Of a DNA stretch of 32,955 bases, positions 1-7,016 are shown piece by piece (positions within the stretch are counted from its first letter, which is position 1; each line of letters begins with the position of its first letter). Under the pieces are notes generated by a model that worked only from the letters and a program-made list of their open reading frames with translations, searched no databases and had not been told where the DNA came from. The stretch is from Geobacteraceae bacterium (GTDB taxonomy: Bacteria; Desulfobacterota; Desulfuromonadia; Geobacterales; Geobacteraceae): contig JARKPN010000024.1 of the NCBI GenBank assembly GCA_029975275.1, forward strand, positions 1-32,955, written 5' to 3'. The position numbers and the translations under genes are program-made.

Positions 1-22
1 GTTTCCGGCTGCCGGCCCCATA

Positions 23-51
23 TTGACTTGCCCCGGCAAATGGTGTAACGT
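23..51 (+). promoter_or_regulatory. Candidate sigma-70 promoter for the biosynthetic locus
   Basis: TTGACT at 23-28 is followed after 17 nt by TAACGT at 46-51, about 45 nt before the first ORF of the locus. The -35 is close to consensus and the -10 is weak. It is the only promoter-like pair seen upstream of the block A genes, but the true operon start could lie left of the window. Confidence 0.35.
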
Positions 52-95
52 AACGTTTTCTTAAGATTTGAAGGGAAGATCCGTACCGGCCGTTG

Positions 96-914
96 ATGAA
101 CGCTATCACCATCGATGTCGAAGACTGGTTTCACGTCTGCGGATACGACGCGGCCCCGGCCGAATTCCAGGGCCGGGGAAGGGTGCGGCAAAACGTGGAG
201 CGGATCCTGGCCCTGCTGGCGGAATACCGGGTCCGGGCAACCTTCTTCATACTCGGCTCCGTTGCCGAACAGGAGCCGTCGCTGGTGCCGCTGATCGCCT
301 CGGGCGGCCACGAGATCGCCTCGCACGGCTGGTCGCACCGTCCTGTTCCGCAGTTGGGGGCCGAAGGGTTCCGGGACGAGCTGCGACGGACCGGCGAGAT
401 CCTGGAGCGCCAGGGAGGGAAGAGGCCCATCGGCTTCCGCGCCCCCCAGTGGTCGCTGCGCCGGGAGGACGGCCGGGCCTTCGAGATCCTGTGTGAAGAG
501 GGGTACCGTTACGATTCCAGCCTGAACCCTCTCCCCTTTGTGGGCGACCGGTCCGGCCCCCGCTTCCCTTTCAGCATCCGGACCGGCAGGGGTGACATCC
601 TCGAAATACCTCCCATGGTCACCCGTTCCCCGATAGGCAACCTCCCCACAGGCGGAGGGTGGGGTTTCAGGTTTTTTCCCGGACCGATGATCGGCGCCAC
701 GGTCCGCGGGTACAACCGGCGCGGCAGCGGTGCCGTCATCTATCTCCACCCGAGGGAGATGGATCCGGGCGGTCCGCGTCTCCCACTTGTTTTCCCGCGG
801 AGCTTTGCCGTCTATGGAACGCGGCGCGACGCCGGGAGGATTCTCGGATACCTGCTGGAACGTTTCCGTTTCGGCACCCTGGAGCAGTTGGTCGAATCGT
901 GGGAACCTGCATAG
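96..914 (+). CDS. Polysaccharide deacetylase family protein (PEP-CTERM locus / DUF3473 type)
   Basis: A 272-residue NodB-type carbohydrate esterase predicted to remove N- or O-acetyl groups from a sugar. The metal-site motifs are visible: DVED at residues 7-10, and SHGWSH at 76-81 giving the two His ligands. The downstream FRAP motif and a C-terminal YLHP segment follow the order usual for the PEP-CTERM-locus subfamily. There is no signal peptide, so it is probably cytoplasmic, acting on a lipid-linked or nucleotide-linked sugar. ATG at 96 is chosen; a TTG lies directly before it at 93. The 3' end overlaps the next gene by 16 nt, implying translational coupling. Family assignment is firm; the substrate is unknown. 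Confidence 0.9.
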   Translation: MNAITIDVEDWFHVCGYDAAPAEFQGRGRVRQNVERILALLAEYRVRATFFILGSVAEQEPSLVPLIASGGHEIASHGWSHRPVPQLGAEGFRDELRRTGEILERQGGKRPIGFRAPQWSLRREDGRAFEILCEEGYRYDSSLNPLPFVGDRSGPRFPFSIRTGRGDILEIPPMVTRSPIGNLPTGGGWGFRFFPGPMIGATVRGYNRRGSGAVIYLHPREMDPGGPRLPLVFPRSFAVYGTRRDAGRILGYLLERFRFGTLEQLVESWEPA

Positions 915-1561
915 TCATACCGGCCTATAACGCCGGGAAGACCATTTCGGCGGTGGCGCGGGAGGTGCTCGAAACCGGCTGCCCTCTGATCGTGATCGAC
1001 GACGGCTCCACCGACGCTACCGCGGATCGGCTCCGGGGAATGGCCGTCGAGCTGATACGCCATCCGCGGAACCTGGGCAAGGGGGCGGCCCTGAGGAGCG
1101 GATTCGCCCGGGCCCTCGAGCTGGGCAGCAGCGGCGTGGTCACCATCGATTCGGACGGCCAGCACGACCCGACCGCCATCCCCCGCCTGGTGACGACTGC
1201 CGAAGAGAGCGGGACCGATATCCTGATCGCCTCCCGCGCCGTCCAGTTCGACCAGATGGCGGGCCTGCGCAGCGTCTGGAACCGGTTCGGGGTCTGGTGC
1301 ATGCGCAAGAGGACCGGCTTCGAGATCACCGACAGCCAGTCCGGGTTCAGGTACTACTCGGCGCGGCTCCTGGAGAACGTGACCCTGACCTCCGGGGGGT
1401 ACGAGCTGGAGATGGAGATACTCATGAAGGCGTGGCGCGGCGGGTTCGCCATAGGAAGCCTGCCGGTGGCGGCACGGGTGGCGGACGGCCGCTCCACGAG
1501 CCACTTCCGGCCGGTGCGGGACACCTGGAACATCTGCATGACCTTCCTCAAATACATGTGA
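899..1561 (+). CDS. Family 2 glycosyltransferase (DPM1/DolP-mannose synthase-like)
   Basis: A 220-residue GT-A fold enzyme expected to transfer a sugar from a nucleotide or prenyl-phosphate donor. It starts with the canonical IVIPAYN strand, then DDGSTD (34-39) for nucleotide binding and an IDSDGQHD segment (83-90) carrying the metal-binding DxD. No C-terminal membrane helices are visible, so it resembles soluble DPM1-type enzymes. GTG at 899 is chosen because it places the first beta strand directly after the start and has GGAGCAG about 11 nt upstream; a longer frame runs back into the deacetylase gene but would be shadow sequence. It overlaps the deacetylase, suggesting the two modify the same sugar. 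Substrate unknown. Confidence 0.88.
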   Translation: MGTCIVIPAYNAGKTISAVAREVLETGCPLIVIDDGSTDATADRLRGMAVELIRHPRNLGKGAALRSGFARALELGSSGVVTIDSDGQHDPTAIPRLVTTAEESGTDILIASRAVQFDQMAGLRSVWNRFGVWCMRKRTGFEITDSQSGFRYYSARLLENVTLTSGGYELEMEILMKAWRGGFAIGSLPVAARVADGRSTSHFRPVRDTWNICMTFLKYM

Positions 1562-1580
1562 GCAAGAGGGATACGGAACC

Positions 1581-2966
1581 ATGCTGCAGAGCCTGAAAAA
1601 CTACTCGACGGAAAAGATCGTCTCGCTCCTCCTTTCCATGGCCACCAACTCCTCCAACGAGAACCTGGTGCGGATGACCTACCTCATGGAGCTCCTCCCC
1701 AAGAAGGACTACTACCGGGAGCGGATCCGCTGGATCCGCGGGCTGATCCGTGAGAACCACCCGAGCATCGAGTTCCCCCGCAGGGTCCTGCGGGACCTGC
1801 ACCCCAACCAGCGGAGCAAGTGGATCTCCAACCTGGCGGTCAACCACCTGCTGTCCGGCACCAACAAGCGGAAGGAGTGGCTGGACCGGGAAGGGTTCTA
1901 TCCCCCCTCCACCGTGGTCATCAGCCCCACCATGCGCTGCAACCTCTCCTGTTACGGCTGCTATGCCGGCGACTACGACAAATCCCTGGAGCTGTCGGCC
2001 GAAGAGATCGATTCCATCCTGAACCAGATGAAGGAGATGGGGGTCTACTTCGCCGTGATCTCCGGCGGCGAGCCCTTCTTCAAGGAAGACATCTTCGATA
2101 TCTTCAGGAAACACGACGACATGGCCTTCCTGGTGTTCACCCACGGCGGGCTCATAGACGAACGGATGGTGGATCGGCTCATCGAGGTAGGGAACGTGAT
2201 GCCCGCTTTCTCCCTGGAAGGATACGAATCTGAGACCGACGAGCGGAGGGGGGCTGGCCACTTCAGAAAGGTGATGCACGCCATGGACCTGCTGCGGGAG
2301 GCCGGGCTGTCGTTCTGCGGCTCCTTCACCCAGACCAGCAGGAACACCGGCATCATCACCGACCCGGCCTACATCGATCTCCTGGTGGACAAGGGATGCT
2401 CGGCCATCTGGCTGTTCTCCTACGTCCCGGTGGGGAGGGAGCCGGACCTGTCCCTGATGCCGACCCCGGAGCAGCGGGACCTGATGCGGCGCACCACCAT
2501 GGATTTCCGGGCCACCAAGCCGATGATCATCGTGGATTTCTGGAACGACGGCCCCATCATCAGCGGCTGCATCGCCGGCGGGAGGAAATACTTCCACATA
2601 AACGCCAACGGCGATATCGAGCCGTGCGTGTTCTGTCACTTTGCGGTGGACAACATCCGCAGGACCACCCTGAGGGAGGCCCTGAATTCGCCGCTGTTCC
2701 GCACCATCCGGGAGCGGCAGGGGACCCACGAGAACCTGCTGCGCCCCTGCATGCTCATCGACCACCCCGAGGTGGGGAGGGAGATCTACCGCACCGAAGG
2801 GGTCTATCCCACCCACCAGGGCGCCGAACAGATTTTCACCGGGCTGGCCGGGGAGATGGACGGCTATGCGCGCAGCTACGGGGAGATAGCCGACCCGGCC
2901 TGGGACAAGGAGTTCCGCGCCGCGGACGGCAGCCGCCGCACGGTCCGCTGCGGAAACAAGCCCTGA
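1581..2966 (+). CDS. Radical SAM protein with SPASM-like C-terminal cysteines
   Basis: A 461-residue enzyme with a helical N-terminal extension of about 110 residues. The radical SAM core follows, with Cys120, Cys124 and Cys127 forming the CxxxCxxC [4Fe-4S] site and an SGGEP motif at 161-165 that contacts SAM. A C-terminal set of cysteines (330, 349, 352, 390) resembles an auxiliary SPASM/twitch cluster. Such enzymes start 5'-deoxyadenosyl radical chemistry; the reaction here is unknown. A purine-rich Shine-Dalgarno (AAGAGGGA, 1564-1571) precedes ATG 1581. It sits between the sugar genes and the acyl-chain genes with only 13-20 nt gaps, so it probably belongs to the same operon. Confidence 0.9.
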   Translation: MLQSLKNYSTEKIVSLLLSMATNSSNENLVRMTYLMELLPKKDYYRERIRWIRGLIRENHPSIEFPRRVLRDLHPNQRSKWISNLAVNHLLSGTNKRKEWLDREGFYPPSTVVISPTMRCNLSCYGCYAGDYDKSLELSAEEIDSILNQMKEMGVYFAVISGGEPFFKEDIFDIFRKHDDMAFLVFTHGGLIDERMVDRLIEVGNVMPAFSLEGYESETDERRGAGHFRKVMHAMDLLREAGLSFCGSFTQTSRNTGIITDPAYIDLLVDKGCSAIWLFSYVPVGREPDLSLMPTPEQRDLMRRTTMDFRATKPMIIVDFWNDGPIISGCIAGGRKYFHINANGDIEPCVFCHFAVDNIRRTTLREALNSPLFRTIRERQGTHENLLRPCMLIDHPEVGREIYRTEGVYPTHQGAEQIFTGLAGEMDGYARSYGEIADPAWDKEFRAADGSRRTVRCGNKP

Positions 2967-2979
2967 TGAGCGTGGCCCC

Positions 2980-3894
2980 GTGACCCTGTACAACAGCGTC
3001 AACCTGTTCCTCATCAAGCTGTTGACCCTGCTGGCGCCCCGTTTCCTGTTCCCGCCGTGCGCCTTCCTGACGGGGGGGATCTTCTACCTGCTGCTGCGGG
3101 AGAAACGGCGCATCATCAGGGAAAACCTGCGTATCATCACCGGCCGGAAGAACGTGGAGCGGCTGGTGATCTCCACCTTCTACAAGTTCTCCCTCAACTG
3201 GACCGACATCATGCTGATGATCCGGCTGAGGGGAAAGAAACTGGACGCCCTGATCGGGAGGCGGGTCGGCGGCGAGCACCTGGATAAGGCCCTTGCTCAG
3301 GGGAACGGGGCGATCCTCATCTCCCCCCATCTGGGGAACTGGGAGCTGGGCGGGCTGGGGCTGGCGGATCAGGGGTATACTGTCAACGTCCTCACCTTCC
3401 GGGAGCCGGACGAGAAGGTCAACGCCCTGCGCGAACTGGTGCGGGGCGAGCGGGGCATCGGCTTCATCTACGTGGACCGGAACGACACCTCGCCGCTGGC
3501 CATCATCGAGGCGGTCAACGCCCTGCGGCGCAACGAGGTGCTGGCGCTCCTGGGCGACAGGGACGGTTCCTCCCACACCGCCAGCATGGAATATTTCGGC
3601 CGGCCGGCGGACATCCCGCTGGGGGCCGCCTACTTGAGTCTGGCCAGCGGCGCGCCGGTATTCCCGGTGTTCGTCCCCCTGGAGGGGATGCGCTACGCCA
3701 CCATCATGGAGGAACCGGTCCGGTTCGCCGGTGCGCACGGGACCCACAAGGATGCCATACGCGAAGGGACCGCAAAGATTCTGAGGGTGTTCGAACGCTA
3801 CATAAGGGCCTATCCGGACCAGTGGTACAACTTCTTTGACTACTGGGGGATCATGAAGGGCCGGGAAAAGGATGCTACATGTCTGAAGAATTGA
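2980..3894 (+). CDS. Lysophospholipid/lipid A-type acyltransferase (LpxL/HtrB-like)
   Basis: A 304-residue membrane-associated acyltransferase of the LpxL/HtrB superfamily, which moves an acyl group from ACP to a glycolipid hydroxyl. An N-terminal hydrophobic stretch (about residues 8-38) should anchor it to the inner membrane. The catalytic HX4E motif is seen as HLGNWE with His117 and Glu122, and a later GDRDG segment is also typical. The start is GTG at 2980, 13 nt after the radical SAM stop; no better in-frame start exists nearby. The 3' end overlaps the ACP gene by 16 nt, which suggests that this ACP is its acyl donor. The acceptor is unknown. Confidence 0.88.
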   Translation: MTLYNSVNLFLIKLLTLLAPRFLFPPCAFLTGGIFYLLLREKRRIIRENLRIITGRKNVERLVISTFYKFSLNWTDIMLMIRLRGKKLDALIGRRVGGEHLDKALAQGNGAILISPHLGNWELGGLGLADQGYTVNVLTFREPDEKVNALRELVRGERGIGFIYVDRNDTSPLAIIEAVNALRRNEVLALLGDRDGSSHTASMEYFGRPADIPLGAAYLSLASGAPVFPVFVPLEGMRYATIMEEPVRFAGAHGTHKDAIREGTAKILRVFERYIRAYPDQWYNFFDYWGIMKGREKDATCLKN

Positions 3895-4136
3895 TTACCC
3901 AGGTAAAACAGCTGATCATAGACAGTCTGAGGATAGAGGGCATGGACCCGGGCGAGATCGAGACCGATGCTCCGCTGTTCGGTGAAGGGCTCGGGCTCGA
4001 CTCCATCGACGCCCTGCAGCTGGTGGTGGCAATGGAGAAGGATTTCGGGGTCGTGGTCCCGGACGCCGAGACCGGCGCCGTGGTGTTCCAGTCGGTGCGC
4101 AGCATGGCGCAGTATATCGCGGAAAACCGGAAGTGA
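3879..4136 (+). CDS. Acyl carrier protein (dedicated, locus-specific)
   Basis: An 85-residue acyl carrier protein. The phosphopantetheine attachment site is Ser42 in the motif GLDSIDALQL, and the surrounding helices follow the ACP pattern. It would carry an acyl intermediate as a thioester for the neighbouring enzymes. It overlaps the upstream acyltransferase by 16 nt, and its TGA shares bases with the GTG start of the next radical SAM gene, so the three are almost certainly translated together. It lies among locus genes rather than with fab genes, so it is probably a specialised ACP and not the housekeeping AcpP; that last point is inference. Confidence 0.93.
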   Translation: MSEELITQVKQLIIDSLRIEGMDPGEIETDAPLFGEGLGLDSIDALQLVVAMEKDFGVVVPDAETGAVVFQSVRSMAQYIAENRK

Positions 4137-5452
4137 AACTCCTGCTGGTTGCCCCCGGCTGGCCCAGGGGACGGCTGTGGGGCGAGCTGGGCTTCAAGTT
4201 CCCTTCCCTCTCCCTGGCGGCCCTGGCCGCCGTGACCCCCCCGGAGTGGGAGATCTCGCTGGCCGACGAGAACATCGAGACCGTCGATTTCCTGGCCGAC
4301 GCGGACCTGGTGGCCATCACCGCTATGACTCCCCAGGCGCCCCGGGCCTACGAGATTGCGGCCGCGTTCCGGAAGCGGGGAGTTCCGGTGGTCATGGGGG
4401 GGTTCCATGCCAGCAACCTCCCGGACGAGGCATTGATGCACGCCGATTCGGTGGTGGTGGGTGAAGGTGAGCTGGTCTGGCCCCGGCTGCTGGCCGATTT
4501 CGAGCAGGGGACTCCACAACGCCTCTACCGCGCCGCGGAGCTGCTCGACATGGGCTGCATCCCTCCGTCAGGGCGCGATATCTTCAGCGGCAAGCGTTAC
4601 CTGTTCACCAACACCATCCAGACCACCCGCGGTTGTCCCCACGATTGCGAATTCTGTTCCGTAACCCCTTTCTACGGCAGAAAATACCGGAAACGTCCGG
4701 TTGCCTCGGTGATGCACGAGCTGGAGGTCCTGCGAAAAAAGAATTCCTTTGTCTTTTTCGTGGACGACAACCTGGTCGGCGACCGCCGCTATGCCCTGGA
4801 GCTGTTCGACGGCATGCGGGGCATGGGCTTCAAGTGGCTGTCCCACGCCCCCATCGACCTGGCCCGGGACCCGGAGCTGCTGCGGGCCGCCGGCGAATCG
4901 GGCTGTGTCGGCATGTTCGTCGGGTTCGAGTCCCTGAACGAGACCTCCCTTGCCGCCATGGGGAAGGTCACCAACCGGGCGGCCAGCTACCTGGAGGACT
5001 CCCGGGCCTTCCGCGACAACGGGATCGGCATCCTGGGCTCCTTTGTGCTGGGCTACGACGGCGACACGCCGGCCGTGTTCGACTCCCTGCTCCGCTTCTG
5101 CGAGGACGCCAGGCTGGAGGCGGCCATCTTCCCCATCCTGACCCCCTACCCCGGCACCGCGGTCCGGGCCCGGCTCGAAGCCGAGGGGAGGATCACCTCC
5201 AACCGGTGGGAGGACTACGACATGGGGCACGTGACCTTCCGCCCGGTCGGCATGACCGCGGAAGAGCTGCAGGCCGGGCACGACCGGCTCAACCGCTCCT
5301 TCTACTCCTTCTCCTCCATGTACCGGCGAATTTTCAAGGCCCACCGCTCGGTGCAGGTATTCGCCCCCATGAACCTGGGCTTCCGGAGCGCCATTCGGAA
5401 GGCGGAAAAGATGGGCAAAAGGCAAAAGGCCAAGGAAAAGGCGCAGGGCTGA
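4133..5452 (+). CDS. Cobalamin-binding-type radical SAM protein (lipid-locus enzyme 1)
   Basis: A 439-residue protein with an N-terminal Rossmann-like B12-binding-type domain (about 1-125), where a VVMGGFHAS turn and a VVGEGE motif are visible. The radical SAM core follows, with Cys168, Cys172 and Cys175 in RGCPHDCEFC. I do not see the DxHxxG base-off cobalamin motif. Class members methylate or rearrange unreactive carbons; the chemistry here is unknown. GTG at 4133 overlaps the ACP stop codon. Oddly, the last 15 or so residues (KRQKAKEKAQG and the codons before) are encoded by a purine-rich repeat that continues into the intergenic region, so the original C-terminus may have been replaced. 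Confidence 0.9.
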   Translation: MKLLLVAPGWPRGRLWGELGFKFPSLSLAALAAVTPPEWEISLADENIETVDFLADADLVAITAMTPQAPRAYEIAAAFRKRGVPVVMGGFHASNLPDEALMHADSVVVGEGELVWPRLLADFEQGTPQRLYRAAELLDMGCIPPSGRDIFSGKRYLFTNTIQTTRGCPHDCEFCSVTPFYGRKYRKRPVASVMHELEVLRKKNSFVFFVDDNLVGDRRYALELFDGMRGMGFKWLSHAPIDLARDPELLRAAGESGCVGMFVGFESLNETSLAAMGKVTNRAASYLEDSRAFRDNGIGILGSFVLGYDGDTPAVFDSLLRFCEDARLEAAIFPILTPYPGTAVRARLEAEGRITSNRWEDYDMGHVTFRPVGMTAEELQAGHDRLNRSFYSFSSMYRRIFKAHRSVQVFAPMNLGFRSAIRKAEKMGKRQKAKEKAQG

Positions 5453-5478
5453 GGGCAAAAGGCGAAGGGTGAATACAG

Positions 5479-5728
5479 CAGGCACAAGGCACAGGGCGCA
5501 AGATGCATAAGGCGGGCACGGGACGAACGGTGAAGGGTAAAAGTCTTCTCCCGGTTCGCCACGTAATCTACTTGTTTCATGGACGCCATGTACCGACAGC
5601 ATAGTATGCCCATAATCCGGACAACCGCATGAAATTTGTTGGAATATTTTACCCGGCGTCTCAGCCGGGAGTATGGTTTTTGAATTTATGAATTTACCTT
5701 GCGCCTTGCGCCCCGTGCCTTGTGCCTG
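5479..5728. repeat. Long inverted repeat with purine-rich low-complexity arms
   Basis: The left arm at 5479-5502 (core GGCACAAGGCACAGGGCGCA) and the right arm at 5705-5728 are reverse complements at 23 of 24 positions. The left side continues outward as degenerate AGGCAAAAGGC-type units back into the end of the upstream gene (about 5405-5470). The roughly 200 bp between the arms holds no ORF that looks real. The right arm ends 23 nt before the start codon of the next gene. This looks like a mobile or amplified intergenic repeat; its family cannot be named from sequence alone. It covers the only gap over 200 bp within the biosynthetic locus. Confidence 0.7.
5652..5681 (+). terminator. Weak candidate terminator between locus blocks A and B
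   Basis: CCCGGC (5652-5657) pairs with GCCGGG (5664-5669) around a six-base loop, followed after seven bases by TTTTT (5677-5681). The stem is short and the T-run is not adjacent, so termination would be inefficient. If active it would separate block A from block B. Confidence 0.3.
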
Positions 5729-5751
5729 ATTTTCTTGGAGATGTCTACACC

Positions 5752-6600
5752 ATGAACTGCTTCATGTTTCCGGGCCAGCCGCTTTTCACCGACGCCCATT
5801 CCCCTGACGACAGTGATCTGCTGGAGGTCGCGAAGCTCACCCGCGAGCGGACCGGCCTCGATATACTCGATTCATTCTGGCAGGGTCAGCCCGCCGGCGA
5901 GAGCGTAACCCTCCAGGTGTACGGCGCCGCCATGAGCCTCTGTCACGCCCGCCGCCTCGCGCGCGACGGGGTGAAGCCCGGCCTGATAGCCGAGCACAGC
6001 ATGGGGATCTACGCGGCCCTGGCCGTGAGCGGCTCCATCGCCGAAGGTGACGCCCTGGAGCTGACCTGCCGCATCGGCCGCGTCATGGAGGAAATGTCCG
6101 GACATGGAGCGTATGCCCTGGGATGCATGGTCGGCCTGCCCCTGGAGCCGCTCCTCTCGATTGCCGAGAACAACGGCGTCCACCTGGCCAACCACAACAC
6201 CTCGCGCCACTTCCTCCTCTCAGGCGGGCGGGCCGGGATCGAGACCGCCGTGGTCGAGGCCCTGGCCTCGGGCGCATTTTCCGCCAAGGTCTTCCCGTGC
6301 GACGCGCCGCTTCATACCCCGCTCATGGCGACCGTTGAGGCGGGACTGCGGGAGGTAATCGCCGACTTCCGCTACGGCGAGCCTGCGGTTCCACTCATGA
6401 ACCACATCGACCAGGACTGGCTGACCGCCTCGGAGGTGGCCGATTTCCTGCTGCGGGAGCTGCTCCTGCCGGTGCACTGGGACGCCACTTACCGGGCGCT
6501 CAGGGCCGTCGGCGCCAGCCGGTTCTTCGAGGTGGGCGCGGGTGACGCGCTCAAGAAATACAACCGCTGGATCGACAGCGAAGCCGCGAGGTCGGCATGA
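5752..6600 (+). CDS. ACP S-malonyltransferase-like (FabD-type) acyltransferase
   Basis: A 282-residue FabD-like protein, expected to load or transfer an acyl or malonyl group to ACP. It opens with FPGQ, has a nucleophile elbow EHSMG with Ser83, an ANHNTSRHFLLSG segment matching the family's substrate loop, and His188 in APLHTPLM as the second catalytic residue. The first glycine of the usual GHSxG elbow is Glu81, which is unusual and may change specificity. ATG 5752 is chosen because TTGGAG lies at 5735-5740 and FPGQ then falls at the expected N-terminal position; a GTG at 5722 lies inside the repeat. It is the first gene of block B and ends with an ATGA overlap with the thioesterase. Confidence 0.88.
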   Translation: MNCFMFPGQPLFTDAHSPDDSDLLEVAKLTRERTGLDILDSFWQGQPAGESVTLQVYGAAMSLCHARRLARDGVKPGLIAEHSMGIYAALAVSGSIAEGDALELTCRIGRVMEEMSGHGAYALGCMVGLPLEPLLSIAENNGVHLANHNTSRHFLLSGGRAGIETAVVEALASGAFSAKVFPCDAPLHTPLMATVEAGLREVIADFRYGEPAVPLMNHIDQDWLTASEVADFLLRELLLPVHWDATYRALRAVGASRFFEVGAGDALKKYNRWIDSEAARSA

Positions 6601-7016
6601 GATACCACGAGACCCCGATCCGGGTCAGGTTCAACGAGGTGGACGCCTACCACGTGGCATGGCACGGTCACTACGTGGGCTGGATGGAGGTGGGCAGGAA
6701 CGACCTGGCAGGCAGGTTCGGACTGAACGCGGAACAGATCGGCGCGGCCGGCTACCTGGCGCCGGTGGTGGCGCTTGAGCTCAAGTACAAGAGGCCGGCA
6801 CGCTTCGACGAGGAACTCAAGGTCAGGACCTCGGTGTGCCGCACCGAGACCGCAACCCTGGAGTTCATCTGCGAGATCCTGGGGCCGGACGGCGCCTGCT
6901 GCGCCACCGGCCGCACCGTGCACGTCCTCACCGACCGGAACGGAACCCTGCAGTACACCCTCCCCCCGGAAATCGCCGAACGGATCGAACAGATGCTTCG
7001 CTACCTGGAGGTCTGA
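6597..7016 (+). CDS. Acyl-CoA/acyl-ACP thioesterase, YbgC-like hotdog fold
   Basis: A 139-residue hotdog thioesterase (4HBT type). The N-terminal block RFNEVDAYHVAWHGHY with Asp16, and the following E31-x2-R34, match the YbgC/4-hydroxybenzoyl-CoA thioesterase active-site helix. It would hydrolyse an acyl thioester, perhaps releasing or proofreading the chain made by this locus. ATG 6597 overlaps the TGA of the FabD-like gene (ATGA), and its own stop overlaps the next start (TGATG), so three genes are translationally chained. The true substrate (ACP or CoA thioester) cannot be told from sequence. Confidence 0.88.
   Translation: MRYHETPIRVRFNEVDAYHVAWHGHYVGWMEVGRNDLAGRFGLNAEQIGAAGYLAPVVALELKYKRPARFDEELKVRTSVCRTETATLEFICEILGPDGACCATGRTVHVLTDRNGTLQYTLPPEIAERIEQMLRYLEV

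Noticed and set aside
5302-5613. Minus-strand ORFs over the end of the radical SAM gene and the repeat
   Set aside because: Composition reflects the low-complexity repeat; no ribosome site and no recognisable domain.
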